A DNA stretch of 64,000 nt from Pseudoxanthomonas sp. SL93. Its GTDB lineage: Bacteria > Pseudomonadota > Gammaproteobacteria > Xanthomonadales > Xanthomonadaceae. Location of the stretch: the NCBI RefSeq assembly GCF_026625825.1, contig NZ_CP113065.1, positions 2,852,001 to 2,916,000 on the forward strand, written 5' to 3'. Every line of letters begins with the position of its first letter. Positions within the stretch are counted from its first letter, which is position 1. The notes below the pieces were generated by a model. That model was not told where the DNA came from. It searched no databases and saw nothing but the letters and a program-made list of their open reading frames with translations. Positions 1 to 7,853 of the stretch are shown here, in pieces. The position numbers and the translations under genes are program-made.

Positions 1-55
1 CGAGCCGCAGCTGTTCGTCGTCGTTCTCGGGCCTGACGGCCGGGCGGGATTTCAT
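1..55 (-). CDS. N-terminus of an unidentified protein, cut by the window edge
   Basis: An ATG on the minus strand at 55 opens a frame beginning MKSRPAVRPENDDEQ that runs off the left edge after about 18 codons. An AGGA lies about 10 nt upstream. Only a hydrophilic, charged N-terminus is visible, so no family can be assigned. In E. coli the tldE (pmbA) gene is divergent from darP/yjgA, and this gene has the same orientation relative to the TldD-like gene. That makes DarP a guess only; the residues seen do not prove it. Confidence 0.4.
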   Translation of the reverse strand, partial: MKSRPAVRPENDDEQLRL

Positions 56-122
56 GCGGGCCGATTCCTGTGCGGGATGAGGCGCATTGTGCACCACGTG
101 GCCGGGACATGACCGCGGTCAC

Positions 123-151
123 TTGACGCTGCCGCGCGCGCCGACGACAGT
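123..151 (+). promoter_or_regulatory. Possible sigma-70 promoter upstream of the first TldD-like gene
   Basis: TTGACG at 123-128 matches the -35 consensus at five of six positions. A weak -10, GACAGT (146-151), follows at a 17-nt spacing. The predicted start would fall about 20 nt before the ATG at 180. The -10 is poor, so this is only a candidate. Confidence 0.3.
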
Positions 152-179
152 CAGGCGGCTTATTCCACCGGATCCGGGC

Positions 180-1808
180 ATGCAACGACGCGACTTCCTC
201 ACCCTCGGCGGCCTGACCCTGGCAGGGCTGGCGCTTCCCGGCACGCGCGTGATCGCCGCCGAAGCGCTGCTGGAACCGGGCAACGTGGCGCAGAAGAAGC
301 GACTGGCCGATGCGGCGCTGGCCGCCGCCACGGCCGCTGGCGCCACCTATTGCGACGTGCGCATCGGCCGTTACCTGCGGCAATCGCTGATCACCCGCGA
401 GGACAAGGTGCAGAACGTGGTGAACACCGAATCCTCCGGCATCGGCGTGCGTGTGATCGCGCAGGGCGCCTGGGGATTCGCCGCGACCAACGAGCAGACC
501 CCCGACGGCGTCGCCGCCGCGGCGCGGCAGGCCGTGGCCATCGCCCGCGCGAATGCCCGCATCCAGGGCAAGCCGGTGCAGCTGGCGCCGCTCAAGGGCG
601 TGGGCGAGGTGGCGTGGAAGACGCCGATCGTGAAGAACGCGATGGCGGTGCCGGTGAAGGAGAAGGTGGACCTGCTGCTGGGCGCGAACGCCACCGCGCT
701 GGCCGCGGGCGCCAGCTTCGCGGCCTCGCGCATGTTCGTCATCAACGAGCAGAAGTACTTCGCCAGCACCGACGGGTCGTACATCGACCAGGACGTGCAC
801 CGCATCTGGGTGCCTTTCACCGTCACCGTGGTCGACCAGGCCAGCGGCCGGTTCAAGACGCGCGACGGGCTGTCCGCACCGATGGGCATGGGCTACGAGT
901 ACCTGGACGCCAACCCGCAGGACAAGTTCGCGCTGCCGGGGGGCGTGGTGGCCTACGGCGCGTCATACGACCTGCGCGAGGACATCGTCGCGGCCGCCAG
1001 GCAGGCGCGCGCCAAGCTGACCGCCCCGTCGGTGAAGCCCGGCAAGTACGACCTGGTGGTGGACCCGTCCAACCTGTTCCTGACCATCCACGAAAACGTC
1101 GGCCATCCGCTGGAACTGGATCGCGTGCTGGGCTACGAGGCCAATTACGCCGGCACCAGTTTCGCCACGCTGGACAAGCGCGAGCAGCGCTTCCAGTGGG
1201 GCAGCCCGATCGTCAACTTCACCGCCGACAAGGTCGAGGCCCGCAGCCTGGGCGCGGTGGGTTACGACGACGAGGGTGTGAAGACCCGGCGCTGGGACCT
1301 GGTCAAGGACGGCGTGCTGGTCAATTACCAGGCCACCCGCGACGAAGTGCACATCCTGGGCGAGAGCGCCTCGCATGGCTGCAGCTATGCCGATTCGTGG
1401 AGCAGCGTGCAGTTCCAGCGCATGGCCAACGTGTCGCTGGCACCGGGCAAGGCGCCGCTGACGGTGGCCGAGATGGTCAAGGACGTGGAGAACGGCATCT
1501 ACATCCACGGCCGCGGCTCGTATTCCATCGACCAGCAGCGCTACAACGCCCAGTTCGGCGGGCAGCTGTACTTCGAGATCAGGAACGGCCAGGTGACGCG
1601 GCAGATCGAAGACGCCGCGTACCAGATCCGCACGCCGGAGTTCTGGAACGCCTGCACGGCCATCTGCGACGAGCGCGACTACCGCCTGGGCGGTTCGTTC
1701 TTCGACGGCAAGGGCCAGCCCAGCCAGGTGTCGGCCGTCTCGCACGGCTCGTCCACCACCCGCTTCAACGGCATCAACATCATCAACACGGCACGATCCC
1801 TCGGGTGA
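180..1808 (+). CDS. TldD-like zinc metallopeptidase with Tat signal (copy 1)
   Basis: This 542-aa protein belongs to the TldD/PmbA family, whose E. coli members form a TldD-TldE zinc protease. The N-terminus MQRRDFLTLGGLTLAGLALP is a twin-arginine signal (RRDFL plus a hydrophobic stretch), so export to the periplasm is likely. The zinc motif HENVGH (HExxxH) is at residues 304-309. A Cys near the C-terminus (AICDERDY) lies where TldD has its third metal ligand. I chose the ATG at 180 because it puts the Tat motif at the extreme N-terminus; an in-frame ATG at 87 adds 31 unlikely residues. The next gene is a close paralogue 184 nt downstream. Family assignment is firm; export is predicted; the substrate is unknown. 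Confidence 0.9.
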   Translation: MQRRDFLTLGGLTLAGLALPGTRVIAAEALLEPGNVAQKKRLADAALAAATAAGATYCDVRIGRYLRQSLITREDKVQNVVNTESSGIGVRVIAQGAWGFAATNEQTPDGVAAAARQAVAIARANARIQGKPVQLAPLKGVGEVAWKTPIVKNAMAVPVKEKVDLLLGANATALAAGASFAASRMFVINEQKYFASTDGSYIDQDVHRIWVPFTVTVVDQASGRFKTRDGLSAPMGMGYEYLDANPQDKFALPGGVVAYGASYDLREDIVAAARQARAKLTAPSVKPGKYDLVVDPSNLFLTIHENVGHPLELDRVLGYEANYAGTSFATLDKREQRFQWGSPIVNFTADKVEARSLGAVGYDDEGVKTRRWDLVKDGVLVNYQATRDEVHILGESASHGCSYADSWSSVQFQRMANVSLAPGKAPLTVAEMVKDVENGIYIHGRGSYSIDQQRYNAQFGGQLYFEIRNGQVTRQIEDAAYQIRTPEFWNACTAICDERDYRLGGSFFDGKGQPSQVSAVSHGSSTTRFNGINIINTARSLG

Positions 1809-1981
1809 ACCCGGCGCCGATGGCGGTCACGGTACGTGCATCCGCCCGCCATCTATGCCGAAAGTCATTTGACGCCCTCTCCACGGCGGCGCAAGAATCG
1901 GGGCTGCTCCTGCGGGGTCCCATGCAGGCGCCGTGCTTCCGTCGCAATTCCCCTCCCGTGCCTTGCACGGGTCCCACTGGT

Positions 1982-1986
1982 GGAGA
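1982..1986 (+). promoter_or_regulatory. Shine-Dalgarno site supporting a TTG start for the second TldD-like gene
   Basis: GGAGA lies 6 nt before TTG 1993, which begins a reading QRRDFLTLTG that mirrors the ATG-started N-terminus of the upstream paralogue. The ATG at 1933 would add 20 residues in front of the Tat motif. The site therefore supports the rare TTG as start. Confidence 0.65.
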
Positions 1987-1992
1987 ACAGCC

Positions 1993-3627
1993 TTGCAACG
2001 ACGTGACTTCCTGACCCTGACGGGTCTCAGCGTGGGCGGCCTGATGGTGCCGTCCTTCCTTGGCAAGGCCATTGCCGCCGAACAGTTGCAGTCCACCCTG
2101 GACGTGGCGTTCAAGAAGCGCCTGGCCGACGCCGCGCTGGCGGCAGCCACCGGCGCGGGCGCGACCTACTGCGACGTGCGCATCGGCCGCTACCTGCGGC
2201 AGTTCGTGATCACCCGCGAGGACAAGGTGCAGAACGTGGTGAACACCGAGTCCACCGGTGCCGGCGTGCGCGTCATCGCCAACGGTGCCTGGGGCTTCGC
2301 CGCGACCAACACGCTCACCGCCGACGGCATCGCCGCCGCCGCGCGCCAGGCCACCGCCATCGCCAAGGCCAACAGCAAGGTGCAGACCAGCCCGGTGCAG
2401 CTGGCCGCGGCCAAGGGCGTGGGCGAGGTGTCGTGGAAGACGCCGATCCGGAAGAACGCGATGGAAGTGCCGCTGAAGGACAAGGTGGACCTGCTGCTGG
2501 GCGTCAATGCCGCGGCGGTCAATGCCGGCGCCGACTTCGTCAACTCGATGATGTTCCTGGTCAACGAGCAGAAGTACTTCGCCAGCACCGACGGTTCCTA
2601 CATCGACCAGGACGTGCACCGCATCTGGGTGCCGATGACGGTCACCGCCATCGACAAGGCCAGCGGCAAGTTCCGCACCCGCGATGGCCTGTCCTCGCCG
2701 ATGGGCATGGGCTACGAATACCTGGACGGCGATGCCGGGCAGAAGTACACCACCCCCAACGGCGTGGTGAATTACGGCCTGTCCTACGACATGAAGGAAG
2801 ACGCCATCGCCTCGGCCAAGCAGGCGCGCGCCAAGCTGACCGCGCCGTCGGTGAAGCCGGGCAAGTACGACCTGGTGCTGGACCCCTCGCACACCTGGCT
2901 GACCATCCATGAGAACGTCGGCCATCCGCTGGAACTGGATCGCGTGCTGGGCTACGAGGCCAACTACGCCGGCACCAGTTTCGCCACGCTGGACAAGCGC
3001 GAGCAGCGCTTCCAGTACGGCAGCGACATCGTCAATCTGTTCGCCGACAAGGTGCAGCCCGGCAGCCTGGGTGCCGTCGGCTACGACGACGAGGGCGTGA
3101 AGACCAAGCGCTGGGACTTGGTGAAGGAAGGCAAGCTGGTCGACTACCAGACCATCCGCGACCAGGCCCACATCCTGGGCAAGACCGAATCCGACGGCTG
3201 CTGCTACGCCGATTCCTGGAGCAGCGTGCAGTTCCAGCGCATGGCCAACGTGTCGCTGGCGCCCGGCAAGGCCAAGCTGAGCGTGGCCGACATGATCAAG
3301 GACGTCGAGGACGGCATCTACATCATCGGCGACGGCTCGTTCTCCATCGACCAGCAGCGCTACAACGCGCAGTTCGGCGGCCAGCTGTTCTACGAGATCA
3401 AGAAGGGCGAGATCACCCGCCAGATCGAGGACGTGGCCTACCAGATCCGCACGCCGGAATTCTGGGCCGGCTGCGTGGCCATCTGCGACGAGAGCGACTA
3501 CCGCCTGGGTGGTTCGTTCTTCGACGGCAAGGGCCAGCCCGGCCAGGTGTCGGCGGTCTCGCACGGTTCCTCGACCGCGCGCTTCAACGGCATGAATGTC
3601 ATCAACACCGCCCGCTCGCTCGGCTGA
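1993..3627 (+). CDS. TldD-like zinc metallopeptidase with Tat signal (copy 2)
   Basis: A 544-aa paralogue of the preceding gene, nearly collinear along its whole length, so a tandem duplication. It again has a twin-arginine signal (QRRDFLTLTGLSVGGLM) and the zinc motif HENVGH at 306-311. Blocks such as DRVLGYEANYAGTSFATLDK are identical in both copies. The C-terminal segment with the candidate third-ligand Cys (AICDESDY) is also kept, so both copies look catalytically competent. The start is TTG 1993 with GGAGA upstream, whereas copy 1 uses ATG, which may lower expression of copy 2. The tldE-like gene follows after 26 nt, so the two are probably cotranscribed. Confidence 0.88.
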   Translation: MQRRDFLTLTGLSVGGLMVPSFLGKAIAAEQLQSTLDVAFKKRLADAALAAATGAGATYCDVRIGRYLRQFVITREDKVQNVVNTESTGAGVRVIANGAWGFAATNTLTADGIAAAARQATAIAKANSKVQTSPVQLAAAKGVGEVSWKTPIRKNAMEVPLKDKVDLLLGVNAAAVNAGADFVNSMMFLVNEQKYFASTDGSYIDQDVHRIWVPMTVTAIDKASGKFRTRDGLSSPMGMGYEYLDGDAGQKYTTPNGVVNYGLSYDMKEDAIASAKQARAKLTAPSVKPGKYDLVLDPSHTWLTIHENVGHPLELDRVLGYEANYAGTSFATLDKREQRFQYGSDIVNLFADKVQPGSLGAVGYDDEGVKTKRWDLVKEGKLVDYQTIRDQAHILGKTESDGCCYADSWSSVQFQRMANVSLAPGKAKLSVADMIKDVEDGIYIIGDGSFSIDQQRYNAQFGGQLFYEIKKGEITRQIEDVAYQIRTPEFWAGCVAICDESDYRLGGSFFDGKGQPGQVSAVSHGSSTARFNGMNVINTARSLG

Positions 3628-3653
3628 CCGGCGCTTAAGGAGATCACCAGAAC

Positions 3654-4988
3654 ATGAGCATCCTCACCGAAGAGCAGGCCAAGGCCATCCTGGACAAGGT
3701 CATCAAGCTGTCCAAGGCCGATGAATGCACCGCGTCCCTCACCGGATCGGTCGACGGCAACATCCGCTTCGCGCTGAACAACGTCTCCACCAGCGGCATC
3801 GTCAGCAACACCGACCTGGCCGTACAGGTGGCGTTCGGCAAGCGCACCGGCGTGGCCACCATCAACGAGTTCGACGACGCTTCGCTGGAGCGCGTGGTCC
3901 GGCGTGCCGAAGACCTGGCGCGGCTGGCGCCGGAGAATCCGGAGTTCATGCCAGCCGTCGAGAAGCAGACCTACAAGGCCTCGCCGACCTTCAGCGAATC
4001 CACCGCCGCCATCACGCCCGAGTTCCGCGCGCAGGTGGCCGCCGATTCCATCGGCCCGTGCAAGGCGGAGAAGCTGATCGCCGCCGGCTTCCTGGAAGAC
4101 GGCCAGAGCTTCGTCGCCTTCGCCAACAGCAAGGGCAACTTCGGCTACCAGAAGGCGACCGCGTTCAACTACACCTGCACGGTGCGCACCGAGGACGGCC
4201 GCGGTTCCGGCTGGGTCGGCCGCAACCTGAAGGACGCCAGCGACTTCAAGGCGGACAGCGACATCCGCACGGCGATGCGCAAGGCCAGCGAGTCGGCGGA
4301 AGCCAAGGCGCTGGAACCGGGCAAGTACACGGTGATCCTGGAACCGGCCGCGGCCGCGGGCCTGATCTCCTTCATGATGAACTTCTTCGATGCGCGCCAG
4401 GCCGATGAGGGCCGCAGCTTCCTGTCCAAGAAGGGCGGCGGCAACAAGCTGGGCGAGCAGGTCTACGATCCGCGCGTGAACATCAGCGCCGACCCGTGGC
4501 ACCCGGATGCCGCGGTGATGCCGTGGGACAGCGAAGGCCTGCCGCGCGAGAAGATGCCCATCGTCGAGAACGGCAAGGTGGTCAACCTGGAGTACTCGCG
4601 CTTCTGGGCACAGAAGCAGGGCAAGCGTGCGATCGGTTCGCCAGGCAACCTGCTGGTGGCCGGCGGCACCAAGTCCACCGCGGACCTGGTGAAGGGCACG
4701 CAGAAGGGCATCCTGGTCACGCGCACGTGGTACATCCGCATGGTGGACCCGCAGACCGTGCTGCTGACCGGCCTGACCCGCGACGGCACGTTCTACATCG
4801 AGAACGGGCAGATCAAGTACCCGGTGAAGAATTTCCGCTTCAACGAATCGCCGGTGATCATGCTCAACAACATCGAAGAGCTCGGCAAGCCGGTGCGCGT
4901 GGCCGGCGACGAGTCCAGCTTCGTGATGATGATCCCGCCGATGAAGCTGCGCGACTTCACGTTCACGTCGCTGTCGGACGCGGTGTAA
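3654..4988 (+). CDS. TldE/PmbA-like partner subunit (no zinc motif)
   Basis: A 444-aa TldD/PmbA-family protein, the size of E. coli TldE (about 450 aa). It has no HExxxH motif; the corresponding region reads EPAAAAGLISFMMNFFDARQ. This is typical of TldE, the non-catalytic half of the TldD-TldE heterodimer. It starts at ATG 3654 after an AAGGAG ribosome site. It has no recognisable signal peptide, unlike both TldD-like proteins just upstream. If the partners assemble before Tat export, this subunit could be carried out with them; otherwise it would stay in the cytoplasm. The family call is firm; pairing with the upstream genes is inferred from adjacency. Confidence 0.87.
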   Translation: MSILTEEQAKAILDKVIKLSKADECTASLTGSVDGNIRFALNNVSTSGIVSNTDLAVQVAFGKRTGVATINEFDDASLERVVRRAEDLARLAPENPEFMPAVEKQTYKASPTFSESTAAITPEFRAQVAADSIGPCKAEKLIAAGFLEDGQSFVAFANSKGNFGYQKATAFNYTCTVRTEDGRGSGWVGRNLKDASDFKADSDIRTAMRKASESAEAKALEPGKYTVILEPAAAAGLISFMMNFFDARQADEGRSFLSKKGGGNKLGEQVYDPRVNISADPWHPDAAVMPWDSEGLPREKMPIVENGKVVNLEYSRFWAQKQGKRAIGSPGNLLVAGGTKSTADLVKGTQKGILVTRTWYIRMVDPQTVLLTGLTRDGTFYIENGQIKYPVKNFRFNESPVIMLNNIEELGKPVRVAGDESSFVMMIPPMKLRDFTFTSLSDAV

Positions 4989-4990
4989 CG

Positions 4991-5125
4991 CTTTCTCCTT
5001 CTCCCCTCGGGAGAAGGTGCCCGAAGGGCGGATGAGGGGCGAGCGCAGTCCCATGATGCCTGAACCGTCAGGACTCCATCGCCCCTCACCCCAACCCCTC
5101 TCCCGCCGGGAGAGGGGCTCTCAGA
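4991..5125 (+). repeat. REP-type hairpin pair between tldE-like and DUF4159 genes
   Basis: Two perfect hairpins lie here: CCTTCTCCC/GGGAGAAGG (4997-5017) and CCCCTCTCCC/GGGAGAGGGG (5095-5117). The sequence between holds CCTGAACCGTCAGG and a GATGAGGGG/CCCCTCA pair. The arrangement resembles the CTCTCCC-type REP elements common in xanthomonads. An in-frame ATG at 5017 lies inside this repeat, which argues against it as the start of the next gene. No T-run follows, so this is not a clear terminator. Confidence 0.7.
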
Positions 5126-5136
5126 GACTCCCGGCT

Positions 5137-5847
5137 TTGCTCCACTCCCGGCTAACGCGAGCACAATTCCTGCACCTGATGCTCGGCGGCATGGTGACGG
5201 CGGCATTGCCCCGGCAAGCACGCGCCGCCGGCGCCTACGACTTCTGGTTCACGCGCCTGAAGTACGACTCCGGCGACTGGGACGTGGACGCGCGCATGCC
5301 GTCCAACCTGATCACGTCGCTGATCGACTACACCACCCTGCGCGTGGACCCGAAGGAGCACGTGCTGGCGCTGTCCGACCCGCGCATGCTGACGGCACCG
5401 TTCTGCTACCTGGCCGGGCACAAGCTGGTGGAATTCAACCCGGCCGAGCGGCGCAACTTCGAACGGTACGTGCGCAATGGCGGCTTCGTGTTCGTGGACG
5501 ACTGCAACCACGACATCGACGGCCTGTTCGCCAAGTCGTTCGAAGCGCAGATGGCGTCGATCTTCGGTGCGAAGGCGATGAAGAAACTGCCGAACACGCA
5601 TGCCATCTACCGGAGTTTCTTCAAGTTCGACGGCCCGCCGGCCACCAGCTTCGAACTCAACGGCTGGGGCGACGACCTGGTGCACGAATACCTGCAGGGC
5701 ATCGAGATCAACGGCCGCCTCGGCGTGCTCTACAGCAACAAGGACTACGGCTGCGAGTGGGACTACGACTGGCGCAACAAGCGCTTCCTGGCCGAGGACA
5801 ACACCAAGTTCGGCGTCAATCTCGTGATCTATGCGCTGACGACATGA
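5137..5847 (+). CDS. DUF4159-family protein, putatively exported
   Basis: The protein shows the DUF4159 pattern: FWFTRLKYDSGDW near the N-terminus, then APFCYLAGH, then a GGFVFVDDCNHD block. DUF4159 has no settled biochemical function but is commonly encoded beside MoxR/DUF58 genes. The N-terminus LTRAQFLHLMLGGMVTAALP followed by RQARAAG looks like a signal peptide of Tat type but with only one Arg, or of Sec type. I place the start at TTG 5137, just after the REP element (236 aa); ATG 5179 is possible, and ATG 5017 lies in the repeat. It sits between the tldE-like gene and the MoxR ATPase. Confidence 0.72.
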   Translation: MLHSRLTRAQFLHLMLGGMVTAALPRQARAAGAYDFWFTRLKYDSGDWDVDARMPSNLITSLIDYTTLRVDPKEHVLALSDPRMLTAPFCYLAGHKLVEFNPAERRNFERYVRNGGFVFVDDCNHDIDGLFAKSFEAQMASIFGAKAMKKLPNTHAIYRSFFKFDGPPATSFELNGWGDDLVHEYLQGIEINGRLGVLYSNKDYGCEWDYDWRNKRFLAEDNTKFGVNLVIYALTT

Positions 5848-5859
5848 TGCCTGCCACAC

Positions 5860-5929
5860 GTAGAGCGGAGCCTGCTCCGCTGATTTTCGCGACACGTTCA
5901 AAAAGACAGCGGAGCACGCTCCGCTCTAC
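5860..5929 (+). repeat. GTAG-headed inverted repeat (REP doublet)
   Basis: GTAGAGCGGAGCCTGCTCCG (5860-5879 and on) is mirrored by CGGAGCACGCTCCGCTCTAC (5910-5929). Each arm is itself a small hairpin (GCGGAGC/GCTCCGC). The GTAG head and the opposed pair resemble the GTAG-type REP families of Stenotrophomonas and Xanthomonas. It separates the DUF4159 gene from the MoxR gene by about 100 nt. Confidence 0.75.
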
Positions 5930-5947
5930 ACCCTCGACGGAATCCGA

Positions 5948-6943
5948 ATGAACGCCATCACCGAATCCGAGCTGCAGCAACAACTCGCCCGCCTGGGCGA
6001 ACTCCGTGCCGCCATCGGCCAGGCCATCGTCGGCCAGCAGGACGTGGTCGAGCAGTTGCTGATCGGCCTGCTGGCCGGTGGCCACTGCCTGCTCGAAGGC
6101 GTGCCCGGCCTGGGCAAGACGCTGCTGGTGCGCTCGCTGGGCCAGGCGCTGCACCTGCAGTTCCGCCGCGTGCAGTTCACCCCCGACCTGATGCCCAGCG
6201 ACATCCTGGGCACCGAGCTGCTGGAAGAGGACCACGGCACCGGCCATCGCCATTTCCGGTTCCAGCCGGGCCCGATCTTCACCAACCTGCTGCTGGCCGA
6301 CGAACTCAACCGCACGCCACCCAAGACTCAGGCCGCGCTGCTGGAGGCGATGCAGGAACGCACCGTCAGCTACGCAGGCACCACGCATGCGCTGCCCTCG
6401 CCGTTCTTCGTGCTGGCCACGCAGAACCCGCTGGAGCAGGCCGGCACCTACCCGCTGCCGGAAGCACAGCTGGACCGTTTCCTGCTGCACATCCGCGTGG
6501 ACTATCCCAGCGAGCAGGAAGAGCACGACATCCTGGCGCAGACCACCGGCCGCGCCGGCGGCGACGTGCCGCGGGTGATGGACGGCGAGGAGGTGCTCGC
6601 CCTGCAGGCGCGCGTGCGCGACGTGCACGTCGGCGAAGACCTGCTGCGCTGGATCACCCGCCTGGTCCGCTCCAGCCGTCCGGCCGACGGCGTGCCCGAG
6701 GACGTGCGCAAGTACGTGCGCTGGGGCGCCGGTCCGCGCGCCGGGCAATCGCTGGTGCTTGCCGCGAAGGCGCGTGCGCTGCTGCACGGCCGTCTGGCCG
6801 CGACGCGCGAGGACATCGCCGCCCTGGCCGCACCGGTGATGCGTCACCGCCTGCTGCTGTCCTTCGCCGCCGAGGCCGAGCAGAAGAGTGCCGACGACGT
6901 GATCGCCGCCCTGCTGCGCGGCGTGCCGTTCCCCGGCGCCTGA
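5948..6943 (+). CDS. MoxR-family AAA+ ATPase
   Basis: A 331-aa AAA+ ATPase of the MoxR class, thought to act as chaperones that mature or activate partner proteins through von Willebrand A domain proteins. Walker A is GVPGLGKT at 51-58. Walker B is LLLADELNR at 114-122. The sensor-1 region reads VLATQNPLEQAGTYPLPEAQ, characteristic of MoxR. There is no signal peptide, so it is cytoplasmic. It is followed after 13 nt by the DUF58 gene, the usual MoxR partner. Family assignment is firm; its client here is unknown, and the upstream metallopeptidases are the obvious candidates. Confidence 0.93.
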   Translation: MNAITESELQQQLARLGELRAAIGQAIVGQQDVVEQLLIGLLAGGHCLLEGVPGLGKTLLVRSLGQALHLQFRRVQFTPDLMPSDILGTELLEEDHGTGHRHFRFQPGPIFTNLLLADELNRTPPKTQAALLEAMQERTVSYAGTTHALPSPFFVLATQNPLEQAGTYPLPEAQLDRFLLHIRVDYPSEQEEHDILAQTTGRAGGDVPRVMDGEEVLALQARVRDVHVGEDLLRWITRLVRSSRPADGVPEDVRKYVRWGAGPRAGQSLVLAAKARALLHGRLAATREDIAALAAPVMRHRLLLSFAAEAEQKSADDVIAALLRGVPFPGA

Positions 6944-6956
6944 GCGACGCCGCGCG

Positions 6957-7853
6957 GTGTCCCACGACCTGATCCCCGCCGACGTGCGCAGCCGGTTGAA
7001 GGACCTGCGGCTGACGGCACGCCGTGCCATCGGCACGCAGGGGATCGGCCTGCACCACAGCCGCAGCCGCGGTGCCGGGCTGGAGTTCGCGCAGTACCGC
7101 GCATACGAACCCGGCGACGAGCTGCGGCAGATCGACTGGAAGCTGTATGCGCGCTCGGACCGCTTCTTCGTCCGCGAGGCCGAGCGCGAAAGTCCGCTGA
7201 CGGCGTGGATCGTGCTGGATGCCACGGCGTCAATGGCGCAGCAGGATGGCGCGCGTCCGGGCTGGTCGCGCTTCGATGCGGCCAAGGTGCTGGCGGCCTG
7301 CCTTGCCGAGCTGGCGCTCAAGCAGGGTGACCGGTTCGGCCTGATGGCGTTGCACGGCGATGGCCTGCACCTGATCGCGCCGGGGCATGGTGCGCGCCAG
7401 CGCGACCGCCTGCTGCTGGAACTGCACGCGCTGCGGCCGCAGGGAGGATTTCCACCGGCCGGCAAGATCGCACCGCTGTGGGAACGGATCGGCGCCGGTG
7501 ACCTGGTGGTGGTGCTGAGCGACTGGTTCGACGATGGCGTGGCGGCGCTGGCCGAACGGCTGGCCTCGGCGCGACGCGAAGTGCTGGCGATCCAGCTGCT
7601 GACGGTGGAGGAGCGCGACTTTCCCTTCACGGGTGGGCACCGGTTCCGCGATCCGGAAAGCGGCGAGGAACTGCTGGGCGATGGCCCGACCCTGCGCGCG
7701 GAGTATCTGCAGCGCTTCGACGCGGCACAGCGCGTGCTCGACGCACGGTTGGACGCCAGCGGCATCCGCCGTGCGCGTTACGTGCTGGACCAGCCGCTCG
7801 ACCTGCCGTTGCGGCGGCTGTTCGGCGCCCGCGACGCGGCGGAGTACGCATGA
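6957..7853 (+). CDS. DUF58 (VWA-like) protein
   Basis: A 298-aa protein with the DUF58 signature YEPGDELRQIDWKLYARSDR, followed by a VWA-like strand with VLDATASMA. DUF58 proteins are regular partners of MoxR ATPases and are thought to link them to membrane components. It starts with GTG 6957, 13 nt after the moxR stop, and its end overlaps the next gene by ATGA. No membrane segment is seen in it. Confidence 0.9.
   Translation: MSHDLIPADVRSRLKDLRLTARRAIGTQGIGLHHSRSRGAGLEFAQYRAYEPGDELRQIDWKLYARSDRFFVREAERESPLTAWIVLDATASMAQQDGARPGWSRFDAAKVLAACLAELALKQGDRFGLMALHGDGLHLIAPGHGARQRDRLLLELHALRPQGGFPPAGKIAPLWERIGAGDLVVVLSDWFDDGVAALAERLASARREVLAIQLLTVEERDFPFTGGHRFRDPESGEELLGDGPTLRAEYLQRFDAAQRVLDARLDASGIRRARYVLDQPLDLPLRRLFGARDAAEYA

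Noticed and set aside
1783..3564. Long minus-strand frame opposite the second TldD-like gene
   Set aside because: Shadow of the coding strand: low-complexity His/Val/Leu/Gly composition and no motif. A similar frame lies opposite the first copy simply because the genes are paralogous.
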